From Thermoflexus hugenholtzii JAD2 (GTDB lineage: Bacteria > Chloroflexota > Chloroflexia > Chloroflexales > Roseiflexaceae), in the NCBI GenBank assembly GCA_945881915.1, contig CAMCVW010000004.1:62001-126000 (forward strand): a stretch of DNA of 64,000 bases, read 5' to 3'. Below, one piece after another: positions 45,574 to 53,534 of the stretch; position 1 is the first letter of the stretch; every line of letters starts with the position of its first letter. The position numbers and the translations under genes are program-made. The notes below the pieces were generated by a model that saw only the letters and a program-made list of their open reading frames with translations, was not told the DNA's origin and did no database searches.

Positions 45574-46701
45574 ATGAAAAAGGGAGCACAAGTGAGCACG
45601 AAACGGGCGTTAGCCTTGTTATTTGTCTCAATGATAGTGCTGGCCGGCTGTACGAATTTACCAGCCACGACGCTGTATCCGTATGGCGACCATGCAACTC
45701 GCATTTTGGATCTCATGACGCCAGTATTTTGGATGGCGGTCGGAGTCTTTATCATTGTCCAAGGGGCTTTGGTATACACCGTTATACGCTTCCGTTCAAA
45801 AAAGTCAGATGCACCAATTCCAGTGCAAATGCACGGCAATCCGAAAATCGAAATCGCATGGACGATTGCTCCTGCAATTGTCGTATTGGTTATTTCGGTA
45901 CTGTCATTTCGCGTTCAAGCGGAGAATTCGTATCAACCACCTGAGGCGATGAACGTCTGTGCGGTAGCACGACAATGGTGGTTCGAATTTCGGTATGATC
46001 TGACCAAAGACGAATGCAGCCCGCTTTCAGGGGTCAAAGCAAACGAAGATGCGCTGACCACTGCCAGTGACATGTATGTCCCAGTCGGCCAGTCTGTCAA
46101 GATTCAGCTCGAGGCAGGAGATGTGATGCACAACTTCTGGATACCGAAGCTGGCAGGCAAAACATACATGATCCCCGGCAAGACGAATTACCTGGTATTT
46201 AAAGCAGAAGAGCCAGGTATTTACCGTGCGTTCTGTGCTGAGTTTTGTGGTGAGGCACATTCTCAAATGCGCTTCCGCGTGATTGCGCTTCCAGTAGATG
46301 AATTTGCGTCTTGGAAGGCTGCTTACAATACGATACCTGCCGCGACGACTGGATCGGTGACGGCGATGGGGATGACTGGCGATGCAGGACGTGGTGCAGC
46401 ACTGTTTGCTGAGCCCAAGAAGCAATGCATGAGTTGTCACGTTGTTTCGGGCACCGCAGCCAAAGGCAAAATTGGACCGAACCTCACACACTATGGCAAT
46501 CGCCTGACTATTGCTGCTGGTGTGTTACCGTACTCAACTGATAACTTGGCACTCTGGTTGCACAATCCTGAACGAGTCAAGCAAGGGAATCTGATGGGTC
46601 GTGTCATCAAAGAAGGCACCTTGAGCAATCAAGAAATAGCCGATTTGGTCGCATATCTGGATGGCATGAAATTCCCGATTACCCTACCTGCAGAGAAATA
46701 A
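45574..46701 (+). CDS. ctaC: Cytochrome c oxidase subunit II with fused cytochrome c (caa3 type)
   Basis: A 375-residue lipoprotein subunit that takes electrons for the oxidase. Lipobox VLAGC ends at Cys26; two membrane helices follow (MTPVFWMAVGVFIIVQGALV and IAPAIVVLVISVLSF). The CuA site is readable: MHNFWIPKL holds the His, and AFCAEFCGEAHSQM holds two Cys, Glu, His and Met. A C-terminal cytochrome c domain has CMSCH as its haem-binding motif and GRVIKEG with a Met ligand in GNLMGR. Start chosen at ATG 45574, with AAAGGAG in front; the frame is open to 45463 but that part would overlap the promoter. First gene of the ctaCDEF operon. Confidence 0.95.
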   Translation: MKKGAQVSTKRALALLFVSMIVLAGCTNLPATTLYPYGDHATRILDLMTPVFWMAVGVFIIVQGALVYTVIRFRSKKSDAPIPVQMHGNPKIEIAWTIAPAIVVLVISVLSFRVQAENSYQPPEAMNVCAVARQWWFEFRYDLTKDECSPLSGVKANEDALTTASDMYVPVGQSVKIQLEAGDVMHNFWIPKLAGKTYMIPGKTNYLVFKAEEPGIYRAFCAEFCGEAHSQMRFRVIALPVDEFASWKAAYNTIPAATTGSVTAMGMTGDAGRGAALFAEPKKQCMSCHVVSGTAAKGKIGPNLTHYGNRLTIAAGVLPYSTDNLALWLHNPERVKQGNLMGRVIKEGTLSNQEIADLVAYLDGMKFPITLPAEK

Positions 46702-46711
46702 GGAGTCCGAA

Positions 46712-48652
46712 ATGGCCATTGCTGAGCAACATGTAGCATCGGCGCATACGAATTCACCGACATACGAGGAATTTTCGTGGCGTTCGTGGCTGGCGACTGT
46801 CGATCACAAAAAAATCGGCATTATCTATATTGTGGTCGCCTTTACGTTTTTCGTGGTTGGCGGTATCGAAGCAATTCTGATGCGAGTCCAACTGGGTGCT
46901 GCCAATAACACGTTTTTGACCGCCGATACCTACAATCAATTGTTCACCATGCATGCCACAACGATGATTTTCTTGATGATCATGCCGATGAATGTTGGTA
47001 TTGGTAATTACGTCGTTCCGTTGATGGTCGGCGCGCGCGACATGGCTTTTCCACGTTTGAATGCGTTATCGATTTGGTTGTTCATCGGAGGCGGTTTACT
47101 ACTGTATCTGAGCTTCGTGACCGGCGGCGCGCCGAACGCGGGTTGGTTCGCGTATGCACCACTGACGCAGCCCCAGTATTCGCCAGGTTCTGGAATGGAT
47201 TATTGGGTGCTAGGACTCGGTTTGACCGGGATTGCATCAATCGCTGGAGCACTGAACTTCATTGTGACGGTGTTGAACATGCGTGCTCCCGGTATGACGC
47301 TGAATCGCATGCCGTTGTTCGTCTGGATGAACTTGATCGTCAGTTTCATTATCATTTTCGCATTCCCGACGTTTACCGTTGCTTCGATTCAGTTGTTGTT
47401 CGATCGGCAGTTCGGTGGCGCTGTCTTCAATCCTGCGCAAGGTGGCGATGCGTTGTTGTGGCAACATCTCTTTTGGTTCTTCGGTCACCCAGAAGTCTAT
47501 ATTTTAATTTTGCCTGCAATGGGTATGGTGTCCGAAATCCTGCCGACCTTCTCGCGCAAGCCGATTTTCGGGTATGCATTTGTCGCGTATTCGGGTGTCG
47601 CAATTGGCTTCTTGGGCTTCATCGTATGGGCGCATCACATGTTTGGCACCGGCATGGGACCTATGGCCAACGCATTTTTCTCGGGTGCGTCGATGATTAT
47701 CGCAATTCCAACGGGAGTGAAAATCTTTAACTGGATTGCCACCTTGTGGAGCGGGGACATTCGATTGTCCACTGCAATGCTCTATGCCATCGGTTTTATT
47801 TCCATGTTTATTATCGGCGGAATCTCTGGCATTACACTGGCCTCGTCACCTATCGACCTACAGCAGACAGACTCCTACTATGTTGTCGCACATCTGCATT
47901 ACGTACTGTTCGGCGGATCGATTCTCGGGTTGTTTGCCGGTGGATTCTATTGGTTCCCCAAAATGACTGGGCGCATGCTCGACGAGAAACTGGGTAAAAT
48001 TCAATTCTGGTTGATGATGATTTCGTTCAACCTGACATTCTTCCCCATGCACATCGTGGGTACCGAAGGTATGCCACGTCGTATCTACACTTACGAATCT
48101 GGGATGGGTTGGGAACTCTGGAATCAAATCGAGACGGTTGGGACCTTCTTCCTCGCGTTTTCGGTACTACTGTTTATCTACAATTCCATCAAAAGTGTGC
48201 GTTCCGGCGAACGTGCGAGCAACGACCCGTGGGATGCATCGACGTTGGAGTGGGTGATTCCTTCACCACCACCATCGTACAATTTTTTGCATATTCCTAG
48301 CGTGACAAGCCGACGTCCTTTGTGGGATGCAAAATACCCGCATGCTGCAGGGGATGATCATGGAAGTCACAGCAAACCGTCCATGGTTCGATACCAATAC
48401 ATCGACGAATCAACACCGGGATCCAAAGACATCCACATGCCGACGTTGACCTTTAGCCCTATGATGTTGTCTGGTGGTCTGACTGTGGCGGCACTTGGAT
48501 TCATTTACATTAACAAGGCAGTCCTGGGTCTTCCCGAAGGGATTGCAGCGTATGGATTTCTTACCATCGGAATTATGATGGTATTCGTGGGGATTCGAGG
48601 CTGGGTCGTCGACTCGCGTCGCGACTCGCCGTACTTGGGTAGCCACCACTAA
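46712..48652 (+). CDS. ctaD: Cytochrome c oxidase subunit I
   Basis: The 646-residue catalytic subunit: reduces O2 to water at haem a3-CuB and pumps protons. Landmarks: LATVDHKKIGIIYI, the low-spin haem ligand in TMHATTMIF, HPEVYILILPAMG (the His-Tyr cross-link), WAHHMFGTGM (CuB histidines) and YYVVAHLHYVLFGGSI (haem a3 and haem a ligands). After the 12-helix core there is a soluble stretch and two additional C-terminal helices (SPMMLSGGLTVAALGFIYI and AAYGFLTIGIMMVFVGIRGW). The extra helices resemble the extended CtaD of Bacillus-type caa3 oxidases, which fits the cytochrome-fused subunit II. AAGGAG precedes the ATG. Confidence 0.97.
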   Translation: MAIAEQHVASAHTNSPTYEEFSWRSWLATVDHKKIGIIYIVVAFTFFVVGGIEAILMRVQLGAANNTFLTADTYNQLFTMHATTMIFLMIMPMNVGIGNYVVPLMVGARDMAFPRLNALSIWLFIGGGLLLYLSFVTGGAPNAGWFAYAPLTQPQYSPGSGMDYWVLGLGLTGIASIAGALNFIVTVLNMRAPGMTLNRMPLFVWMNLIVSFIIIFAFPTFTVASIQLLFDRQFGGAVFNPAQGGDALLWQHLFWFFGHPEVYILILPAMGMVSEILPTFSRKPIFGYAFVAYSGVAIGFLGFIVWAHHMFGTGMGPMANAFFSGASMIIAIPTGVKIFNWIATLWSGDIRLSTAMLYAIGFISMFIIGGISGITLASSPIDLQQTDSYYVVAHLHYVLFGGSILGLFAGGFYWFPKMTGRMLDEKLGKIQFWLMMISFNLTFFPMHIVGTEGMPRRIYTYESGMGWELWNQIETVGTFFLAFSVLLFIYNSIKSVRSGERASNDPWDASTLEWVIPSPPPSYNFLHIPSVTSRRPLWDAKYPHAAGDDHGSHSKPSMVRYQYIDESTPGSKDIHMPTLTFSPMMLSGGLTVAALGFIYINKAVLGLPEGIAAYGFLTIGIMMVFVGIRGWVVDSRRDSPYLGSHH

Positions 48653-48702
48653 GCATATTCACGCGGTGCACACACGGTGTGCACCGCATTCGAGGAGGAT
48701 AC

Positions 48703-49374
48703 ATGAGCACATCGGTGAGTCACGGTTCCCACGACGAAGCCCATCAGGCCCCAATGCTCGGCAGCATGGGTGTCGATAGCCGCAAGCTCGGCTTGTGGGC
48801 ATTTCTCGGTTCCGAAACCCTGTTCTTTGTCACATTGATTACTACCCATTTGATTTTCTATGCACGCACGAAGGCCACGTTGTTGGCTGCCGGTACGCTC
48901 GAGAAACTCGACCCGCGCACACATTACTTGGGTATCGAACTGACCACGGTGCTGGCGACGCTGTTGTTGGCAAGCTCGTTGACGATGGTCCTTGCACTGG
49001 CTGCTTCGAAGGACAAAGACTGGAAGCGCTTCCGCTTCTGGCAGTTGGCCACGATTCTGCTGGGTACTGCGTTCGTCGGTGGCCAAGTGTACGAGTTTAT
49101 TCACTTGTATCACGAAGGCCTCAAGCTCGCCCCACAATATGTTCTCGAGGGCGAAACCGTCAAGAGCTTGTATGGCGTGACGTTCTTTACCATGACAGGC
49201 TTTCACGGTTTGCACGTGACCATTGGAATCATCTGGCTCATTGCGACCTATGTGAAGGTCGGCAAATTCCCTAATTCTCCGGAAAACCCCATGGATATAG
49301 AGCTTGCCGGTCTCTATTGGCACTTTGTGGACCTCGTCTGGGTGGCCATCTTCACCCTGATCTATCTGATTTGA
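48703..49374 (+). CDS. ctaE: Cytochrome c oxidase subunit III
   Basis: A 223-residue, five-helix subunit. Family segments: KLGLWAFLGSETLFFVTLIT near the start, GVTFFTMTGFHGLHVTIGII, and the C-terminal AGLYWHFVDLVWVAIFTLIY, which is the subunit III signature. It stabilises subunit I and its oxygen and proton paths. Start at ATG 48703 with GAGGAGG just upstream; an in-frame ATG at 48679 lacks a ribosome site. Confidence 0.96.
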   Translation: MSTSVSHGSHDEAHQAPMLGSMGVDSRKLGLWAFLGSETLFFVTLITTHLIFYARTKATLLAAGTLEKLDPRTHYLGIELTTVLATLLLASSLTMVLALAASKDKDWKRFRFWQLATILLGTAFVGGQVYEFIHLYHEGLKLAPQYVLEGETVKSLYGVTFFTMTGFHGLHVTIGIIWLIATYVKVGKFPNSPENPMDIELAGLYWHFVDLVWVAIFTLIYLI

Positions 49375-49384
49375 GGAGGATTTT

Positions 49385-49717
49385 ATGGCAGAACATGTTT
49401 CCCATGACGAACATCATGTGGCTCACGAATCACACGGTACGAAGTTCTATTGGATAATTGGGGCTATTTTGGCGGTGGTCACGGCACTCGAGGTTGGAAT
49501 CTTTCTGGTCGAATCAAGTATGTCTGAGGCTGTCTTTCTGGTTATCTTGTTGGGACTCGCACTTGTAAAAGGTGCAGGTGTCATCGCATTTTTCATGCAT
49601 TTGCGCGGCGATGCAAAAATATTTCAGTTTGTGTTTCTTGTTCCCTTGCTGTTTGCGTTCACTTTTTGTATCGGGATGCTCAAGTTGTTTTCGAACCACG
49701 TCGGTATCGCAGGTTAA
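49385..49717 (+). CDS. ctaF: Cytochrome c oxidase subunit IV family protein
   Basis: A 110-residue protein with a His-rich N-terminus (HVSHDEHHVAHESHG) and three membrane helices: YWIIGAILAVVTALEVGIFL, AVFLVILLGLALVKGAGVIA and FVFLVPLLFAFTFCIGML. Small size, three helices and the FFMHLRGD segment match the COX4/CtaF family of bacterial oxidases. Last gene of the operon; GAGGAG before the ATG and a terminator behind it. Confidence 0.92.
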   Translation: MAEHVSHDEHHVAHESHGTKFYWIIGAILAVVTALEVGIFLVESSMSEAVFLVILLGLALVKGAGVIAFFMHLRGDAKIFQFVFLVPLLFAFTFCIGMLKLFSNHVGIAG

Positions 49718-49729
49718 TTGTCCGGCCAC

Positions 49730-49765
49730 ACACCGTCACGGGTATACCCGTGACGGTGTTTTTTC
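49730..49765 (+). terminator. Intrinsic terminator of the caa3 oxidase operon
   Basis: ACACCGTCACGGG (49730-49742), loop TATA, CCCGTGACGGTGT (49747-49759), then TTTTTTC. A perfect 13-bp stem. Confidence 0.93.
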
Positions 49766-49816
49766 TTTAGACGACGAATCATGTAAGATACCTGCAGTTC
49801 GAAAAAAGAGGGTTAC

Positions 49817-50596
49817 ATGAATCTCTACGCGTGGAATTTTGAGCCTTCGATCATCGTTGCACTCATCTTGATGTTGGTGAGTTATATGTGGGTTACGGGA
49901 CCATATGCGCGTGCGCGTGGCGTTGTGCCTGCTACGGCTTTGGAGCGAAATCGGTATTTTTTGGCCGTAGTATTTTTGTTTTTGGCATTAGTTTCCCCTA
50001 TTGACACCCTCTCTTTGGTGTCGTTGTCGATGCACATGGTGCAGCATTTGATAATGATCGTTGTCGTACCTCCACTCATTATCCTGAGTATCCCTCCTGC
50101 AGTCGGAAGTTTGTTTTTGGTCAATCGGAGTTTTCTTGCGATTATGCAGGCCATTCTGAACCCACTCGTGGTTTTCTTGGTGTTTAATGCGATCTTTGTC
50201 GGTTGGCACATGCCAGCAAATTACGATCTGGCAGTCCGTGATCAGCAGGTGCACATCCTCGAGCATGTAATGTTCATCGTGGGCGCATTTATTTCGTGGT
50301 GGCCCGTGTTTAGTCATCAGCCAGAATTACCACGTTCGACTCCCGGCTTTTTGATGCTCTATCTGTTCTTTATGTCGCTTCCTCCAACCATTGTTGGCGC
50401 TTTGCTCACATTTGCAGGTTTTGTAGTCTATCCAGCCTACGAGGCGGTTGCTCGTCCATGGGGAATGAGTGCACAAGCTGACCAAGAATTAGCTGGGCTG
50501 TTGATGTGGCTGCCAGGGGGATTGGTGTATTTTTTTGTGTTGACGATTGTCTTCTTCCGCTGGTTCAATCGACCCGGCGACGATAGCATGGTATAG
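49817..50596 (+). CDS. ctaG: caa3-type oxidase assembly protein CtaG
   Basis: A 259-residue, seven-helix membrane protein of the caa3_CtaG family, needed for assembly of caa3 oxidase, probably CuB insertion. Family features: WNFEPSIIVALILMLVSYMW, AVVFLFLALVSPIDTLS, SLSMHMVQHLIMIVVVPPLI (His pair), AIFVGWHMPANYD and HILEHVMFIVGAFISWWPVF. The conserved histidines lie at helix ends. Transcribed separately from ctaCDEF behind a terminator but directly next to it; GAGGG precedes the ATG. Confidence 0.93.
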   Translation: MNLYAWNFEPSIIVALILMLVSYMWVTGPYARARGVVPATALERNRYFLAVVFLFLALVSPIDTLSLVSLSMHMVQHLIMIVVVPPLIILSIPPAVGSLFLVNRSFLAIMQAILNPLVVFLVFNAIFVGWHMPANYDLAVRDQQVHILEHVMFIVGAFISWWPVFSHQPELPRSTPGFLMLYLFFMSLPPTIVGALLTFAGFVVYPAYEAVARPWGMSAQADQELAGLLMWLPGGLVYFFVLTIVFFRWFNRPGDDSMV

Positions 50597-50612
50597 CAGA
50601 CAGAGAGGTCTC

Positions 50613-51470
50613 ATGGAACCATTTATTCGTGCCTACCCGCCGAACCGACCGACCGGATCAGTGCATCGCTGGTATGTTCTACGTGGCGATGATCTGGTGG
50701 TCGATGTACACAACACCACGAATCCGCTACCAGGTACACCGCATGGACCCACTGCGATAACGACGACAGAGCAGTTTGTGTTGGGTACGCAAGGTGATGT
50801 GTCGGTGTATGCTGCGGTTGTTCCTGCAGATTGCGAGTTATCTGAGGGTCTGCAGACGATCAATTTGCGCAATTTGATGAACCTCCCAGGCGTTCAGCCT
50901 GAGGTCATCATGGCAGCGAGCTACGCCAAACAATTGGTGGAATTCCGCACACTGTCACGCTTTTGCACGCGATGCGGATCACTGTATCGGTCAATCCCAA
51001 ATAACTGGGGGTACCGATGTGAGCCATGTAAATTCGAGATATTCCCGCCCGTGAGTCCCGCCATTATCGTACTCATTCATTCCGGCGACAGAGTGTTGCT
51101 CACCACCAAAGTCGGTTGGGGCGATCGCTATAGCCTTGTCGCCGGTTTTACAGAGCCAGGCGAAAATTTTGAGTCGTGTGTCGCGCGTGAAGTCCGCGAA
51201 GAAGTGGGTGTCGAAGTCCATAACATCCGTTATGTGGGTAGTCAGTGTTGGCCATTCCCGCATCAGGTCATGGTGGGGTTCCTCGCTGAGTACAAAAGTG
51301 GCGATATTGTCATGGATGCCGAAGAACTCGCAGATGCCCGCTGGTTTGATCGTGATGCAATGCCGTTGATTCCGCCACCCACGGCGATTTCGGGTCAAAT
51401 ACTTGATATATGGCTCAAAAAACAGACGGCAACGGGTATGATTCGGGGGTTCGATCAAGTGCTGGTATAA
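50613..51470 (+). CDS. nudC: NudC-type Nudix hydrolase (NAD+ diphosphatase/RNA deNADding)
   Basis: A 285-residue Nudix enzyme that cuts NAD(H) or NAD-capped RNA into AMP or 5'-P RNA and NMN. A zinc ribbon (FCTRCGSLYRS and YRCEPCKFEIFPPVSPAIIV) precedes the Nudix box GFTEPGENFESCVAREVREE-VGVEV. The NudC-specific motif SQxWPFPxS appears as SQCWPFPHQVM: Cys replaces the usual Pro and Gln replaces the final Ser. The metal-binding REVREEVG is intact. I start at ATG 50613 (MEPFIRA), which has GAGAGG upstream; an earlier in-frame start at 50547 would overlap ctaG. Confidence 0.9.
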   Translation: MEPFIRAYPPNRPTGSVHRWYVLRGDDLVVDVHNTTNPLPGTPHGPTAITTTEQFVLGTQGDVSVYAAVVPADCELSEGLQTINLRNLMNLPGVQPEVIMAASYAKQLVEFRTLSRFCTRCGSLYRSIPNNWGYRCEPCKFEIFPPVSPAIIVLIHSGDRVLLTTKVGWGDRYSLVAGFTEPGENFESCVAREVREEVGVEVHNIRYVGSQCWPFPHQVMVGFLAEYKSGDIVMDAEELADARWFDRDAMPLIPPPTAISGQILDIWLKKQTATGMIRGFDQVLV

Positions 51471-51753
51471 CCACATTGAGAGCAATGTTTCAGAATCTTC
51501 TTATGTGTTTCTTATGCATGATGCAGTATGCAGTGGTATAGTAGACACATTGGTGGCGATTGCGACGGTCATCACAATGTTGGTAACAACATCCCTCCCC
51601 ACGTCGCCCTCACATCCCCACCGGGGTAACTCGGCTTCCTCACTGGTGGCCAGGAGCATTGCTCCTGGCCACTCCTCATTGGGTATGACGCCCACGAATC
51701 TCGGTAATGCTATATATGGTAGAATTCTCTGGTTGATTAGCCAAGGAGTCGAT
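51471..51753. other. 283-bp spacer with a structured leader, no gene
   Basis: No coding signal is convincing. The frame of the next gene is open back to 51505, but that part is low-complexity and has no ribosome site. The spacer holds a strong hairpin (next entry) and AT-rich hexamers near 51711-51725 (TATATATGG, TAGAAT) that could be a -10, without a clear -35. Confidence 0.5.
51646..51672 (+). terminator. Strong 12-bp hairpin in the ABC exporter leader
   Basis: GTGGCCAGGAGC (51646-51657), loop ATT, GCTCCTGGCCAC (51661-51672), with no T-run after it. It could be a factor-assisted terminator for nudC, a stability element or part of a leader controlling the exporter. The type label is tentative. 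Confidence 0.5.
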
Positions 51754-53523
51754 GTGCTACGAGAATTTCGTACCGGTAATGAGTACCCATATAACAGATC
51801 AACATCTGTGCGGTGGGTTATTTCTCATGTCATGCGGTACCCCCTCCTCCCGATTGGATTCATTATTCTCGCTGTGGTCGCTATCAGCGGTTTCACGTAT
51901 ACGTCGTTGCAGATTCAAGAAGCATTCGATATTATCAAGGACCGTCGCCCACTCGAGCAGCTCGTCGCTGTTTCTATCGCGATATTCGTCGTCCGAACGG
52001 CGTTTGCTCTCATCGATATGGTCAATACGATCATCCGAGAATTTTTAGCATGTCGGATGGAGCGTGATGCGCGCGAAGAGCTCTACATTAGTCTGTTGAG
52101 CAAGAGCCAGACGTTTCATAACCGGCAGCGCGTGGGTGACCTTATGGCTGCGGCGACCGGTGATGTATCGCAGCTAAACTTTATGATTTCGCCGGGTATG
52201 AGCCTCATCATCGAAGCAGGGACTCAGCTCATCACACCTGTCATTGCTATTGCATATATCAATGTACAGCTCCTGCCGGTGCCACTTGTATTCGTCGCGA
52301 GCCTCATCTGGGGATTGCTTCGTTATAATCGCCAACTCGGTCCAGTTGCTGGGATGCTGCGTGGTCAGTATGGCGAGGTCAGTGCGACCTTGTCAGAAGC
52401 AATTCAAGGGATTGAAGTTGTCAAGGCGACTGCTCGTGAGCGATTCGAGGCGAATAAATTCCGTACGGTCATCGCACGGTACCGTGATTTATTCATCCAA
52501 GAGGGCGAGATCAAAGCACGCTATATTCCCTTTTTGTTTTATGGGCTGATGCAGGGTATTGGATTCGGTCATGCGATGTGGCTGTCGCACCTCGGTGTCA
52601 TCACCACCGGTCAAGTAGTTGCCTACATGACGTTGATTTCACTCTTTCAATTCCCGACGTTTATCTCACTGTTCATGTTTTCGTTGGTGCAGTTCGGTCT
52701 CGCAGGAGCCAAGCGCTTATTGCATATCATCAATACCGAAACCGAAATGGACGAAAATCCAAATGGCGAGTCGCATGTGGTGAGTGGACAGCTTGAGTTC
52801 AAAAATGTTTCGTTCGGCTATGGCGATACGAATATTTTGAGTGAGATTAGCTTCAGTGCCAATCCCGGTGAGACAATCGCCATCGTTGGACAGACCGGCT
52901 CTGGTAAAACGACCATGACGCGCCTCGTCAATCGGACTTACGATGCGACGGAAGGTACGGTCTCGATCGACGGCGTAGATGTGCGCCTGTGGAACCTCGA
53001 TTCACTGCGTTCGCAGATTTCGATGATTGAACAGGACATCTTTTTGTTTTCGAAGACCATTGCCGAAAATATTGCTTTTGGTGCGCGTGGTGATGTTCCT
53101 CGTGAGCGCATTATGTGGGCTGCACAACAAGCACAAGCGCACGACTTCATCTCGTCATTCCCCGAGGGCTATGACACAGTGGTGGGCGAGCGCGGTGTGA
53201 CGTTGTCTGGTGGGCAACGGCAACGCATAGCGATTGCGCGCGCATTTTTGACAAATCCGCGCATCTTGATTCTCGACGATTCAACCAGTGCAATCGATAG
53301 TGCGACCGAAGACCAGATTCAACGCGCCATGCGTGAAGTCTTAAAAGGTCGGACGACACTGCTGATTACCCACCGTTTGGCGCAGATTCGCTGGGCCGAC
53401 CGAATCGTGGTGGTACGCCGTGGGCGGATAGAAGCACAGGGTACACACGAAGAATTGATGCAACAGAGTATGTCATATCGCCGAATATTTGCCCGTGACG
53501 AGCATAACAAGCCGTCTGCGTAG
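51754..53523 (+). CDS. Heterodimeric ABC exporter half, degenerate-site subunit
   Basis: A 589-residue half-transporter: six membrane helices, then an ATPase domain. Walker A is GQTGSGKTT, the signature is LSGGQRQRIAIARA and Walker B is ILILDDSTSAID. Asp replaces the catalytic Glu after Walker B, which marks the non-catalytic ATPase of heterodimeric exporters such as TM287/288 or BmrCD. The start is GTG 51754 (VLREFRTG), with AAGGAG 6 nt upstream; it gives the normal family length. It acts with the next gene, 11 bp downstream, probably to export drugs, lipids or peptides. Confidence 0.9.
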   Translation: MLREFRTGNEYPYNRSTSVRWVISHVMRYPLLPIGFIILAVVAISGFTYTSLQIQEAFDIIKDRRPLEQLVAVSIAIFVVRTAFALIDMVNTIIREFLACRMERDAREELYISLLSKSQTFHNRQRVGDLMAAATGDVSQLNFMISPGMSLIIEAGTQLITPVIAIAYINVQLLPVPLVFVASLIWGLLRYNRQLGPVAGMLRGQYGEVSATLSEAIQGIEVVKATARERFEANKFRTVIARYRDLFIQEGEIKARYIPFLFYGLMQGIGFGHAMWLSHLGVITTGQVVAYMTLISLFQFPTFISLFMFSLVQFGLAGAKRLLHIINTETEMDENPNGESHVVSGQLEFKNVSFGYGDTNILSEISFSANPGETIAIVGQTGSGKTTMTRLVNRTYDATEGTVSIDGVDVRLWNLDSLRSQISMIEQDIFLFSKTIAENIAFGARGDVPRERIMWAAQQAQAHDFISSFPEGYDTVVGERGVTLSGGQRQRIAIARAFLTNPRILILDDSTSAIDSATEDQIQRAMREVLKGRTTLLITHRLAQIRWADRIVVVRRGRIEAQGTHEELMQQSMSYRRIFARDEHNKPSA

Positions 53524-53534
53524 GGAGTATACCA

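Noticed and set aside
48649-49323. 224-codon open frame on the minus strand
   Set aside because: Lies fully antisense to ctaE, which has clear subunit III motifs; no ribosome site and an odd His/Gln-rich translation.
51505-51753. N-terminal extension of the ABC exporter subunit
   Set aside because: Would add 83 residues of low-complexity sequence encoded by the hairpin leader; the GTG at 51754 has AAGGAG and gives the normal length.
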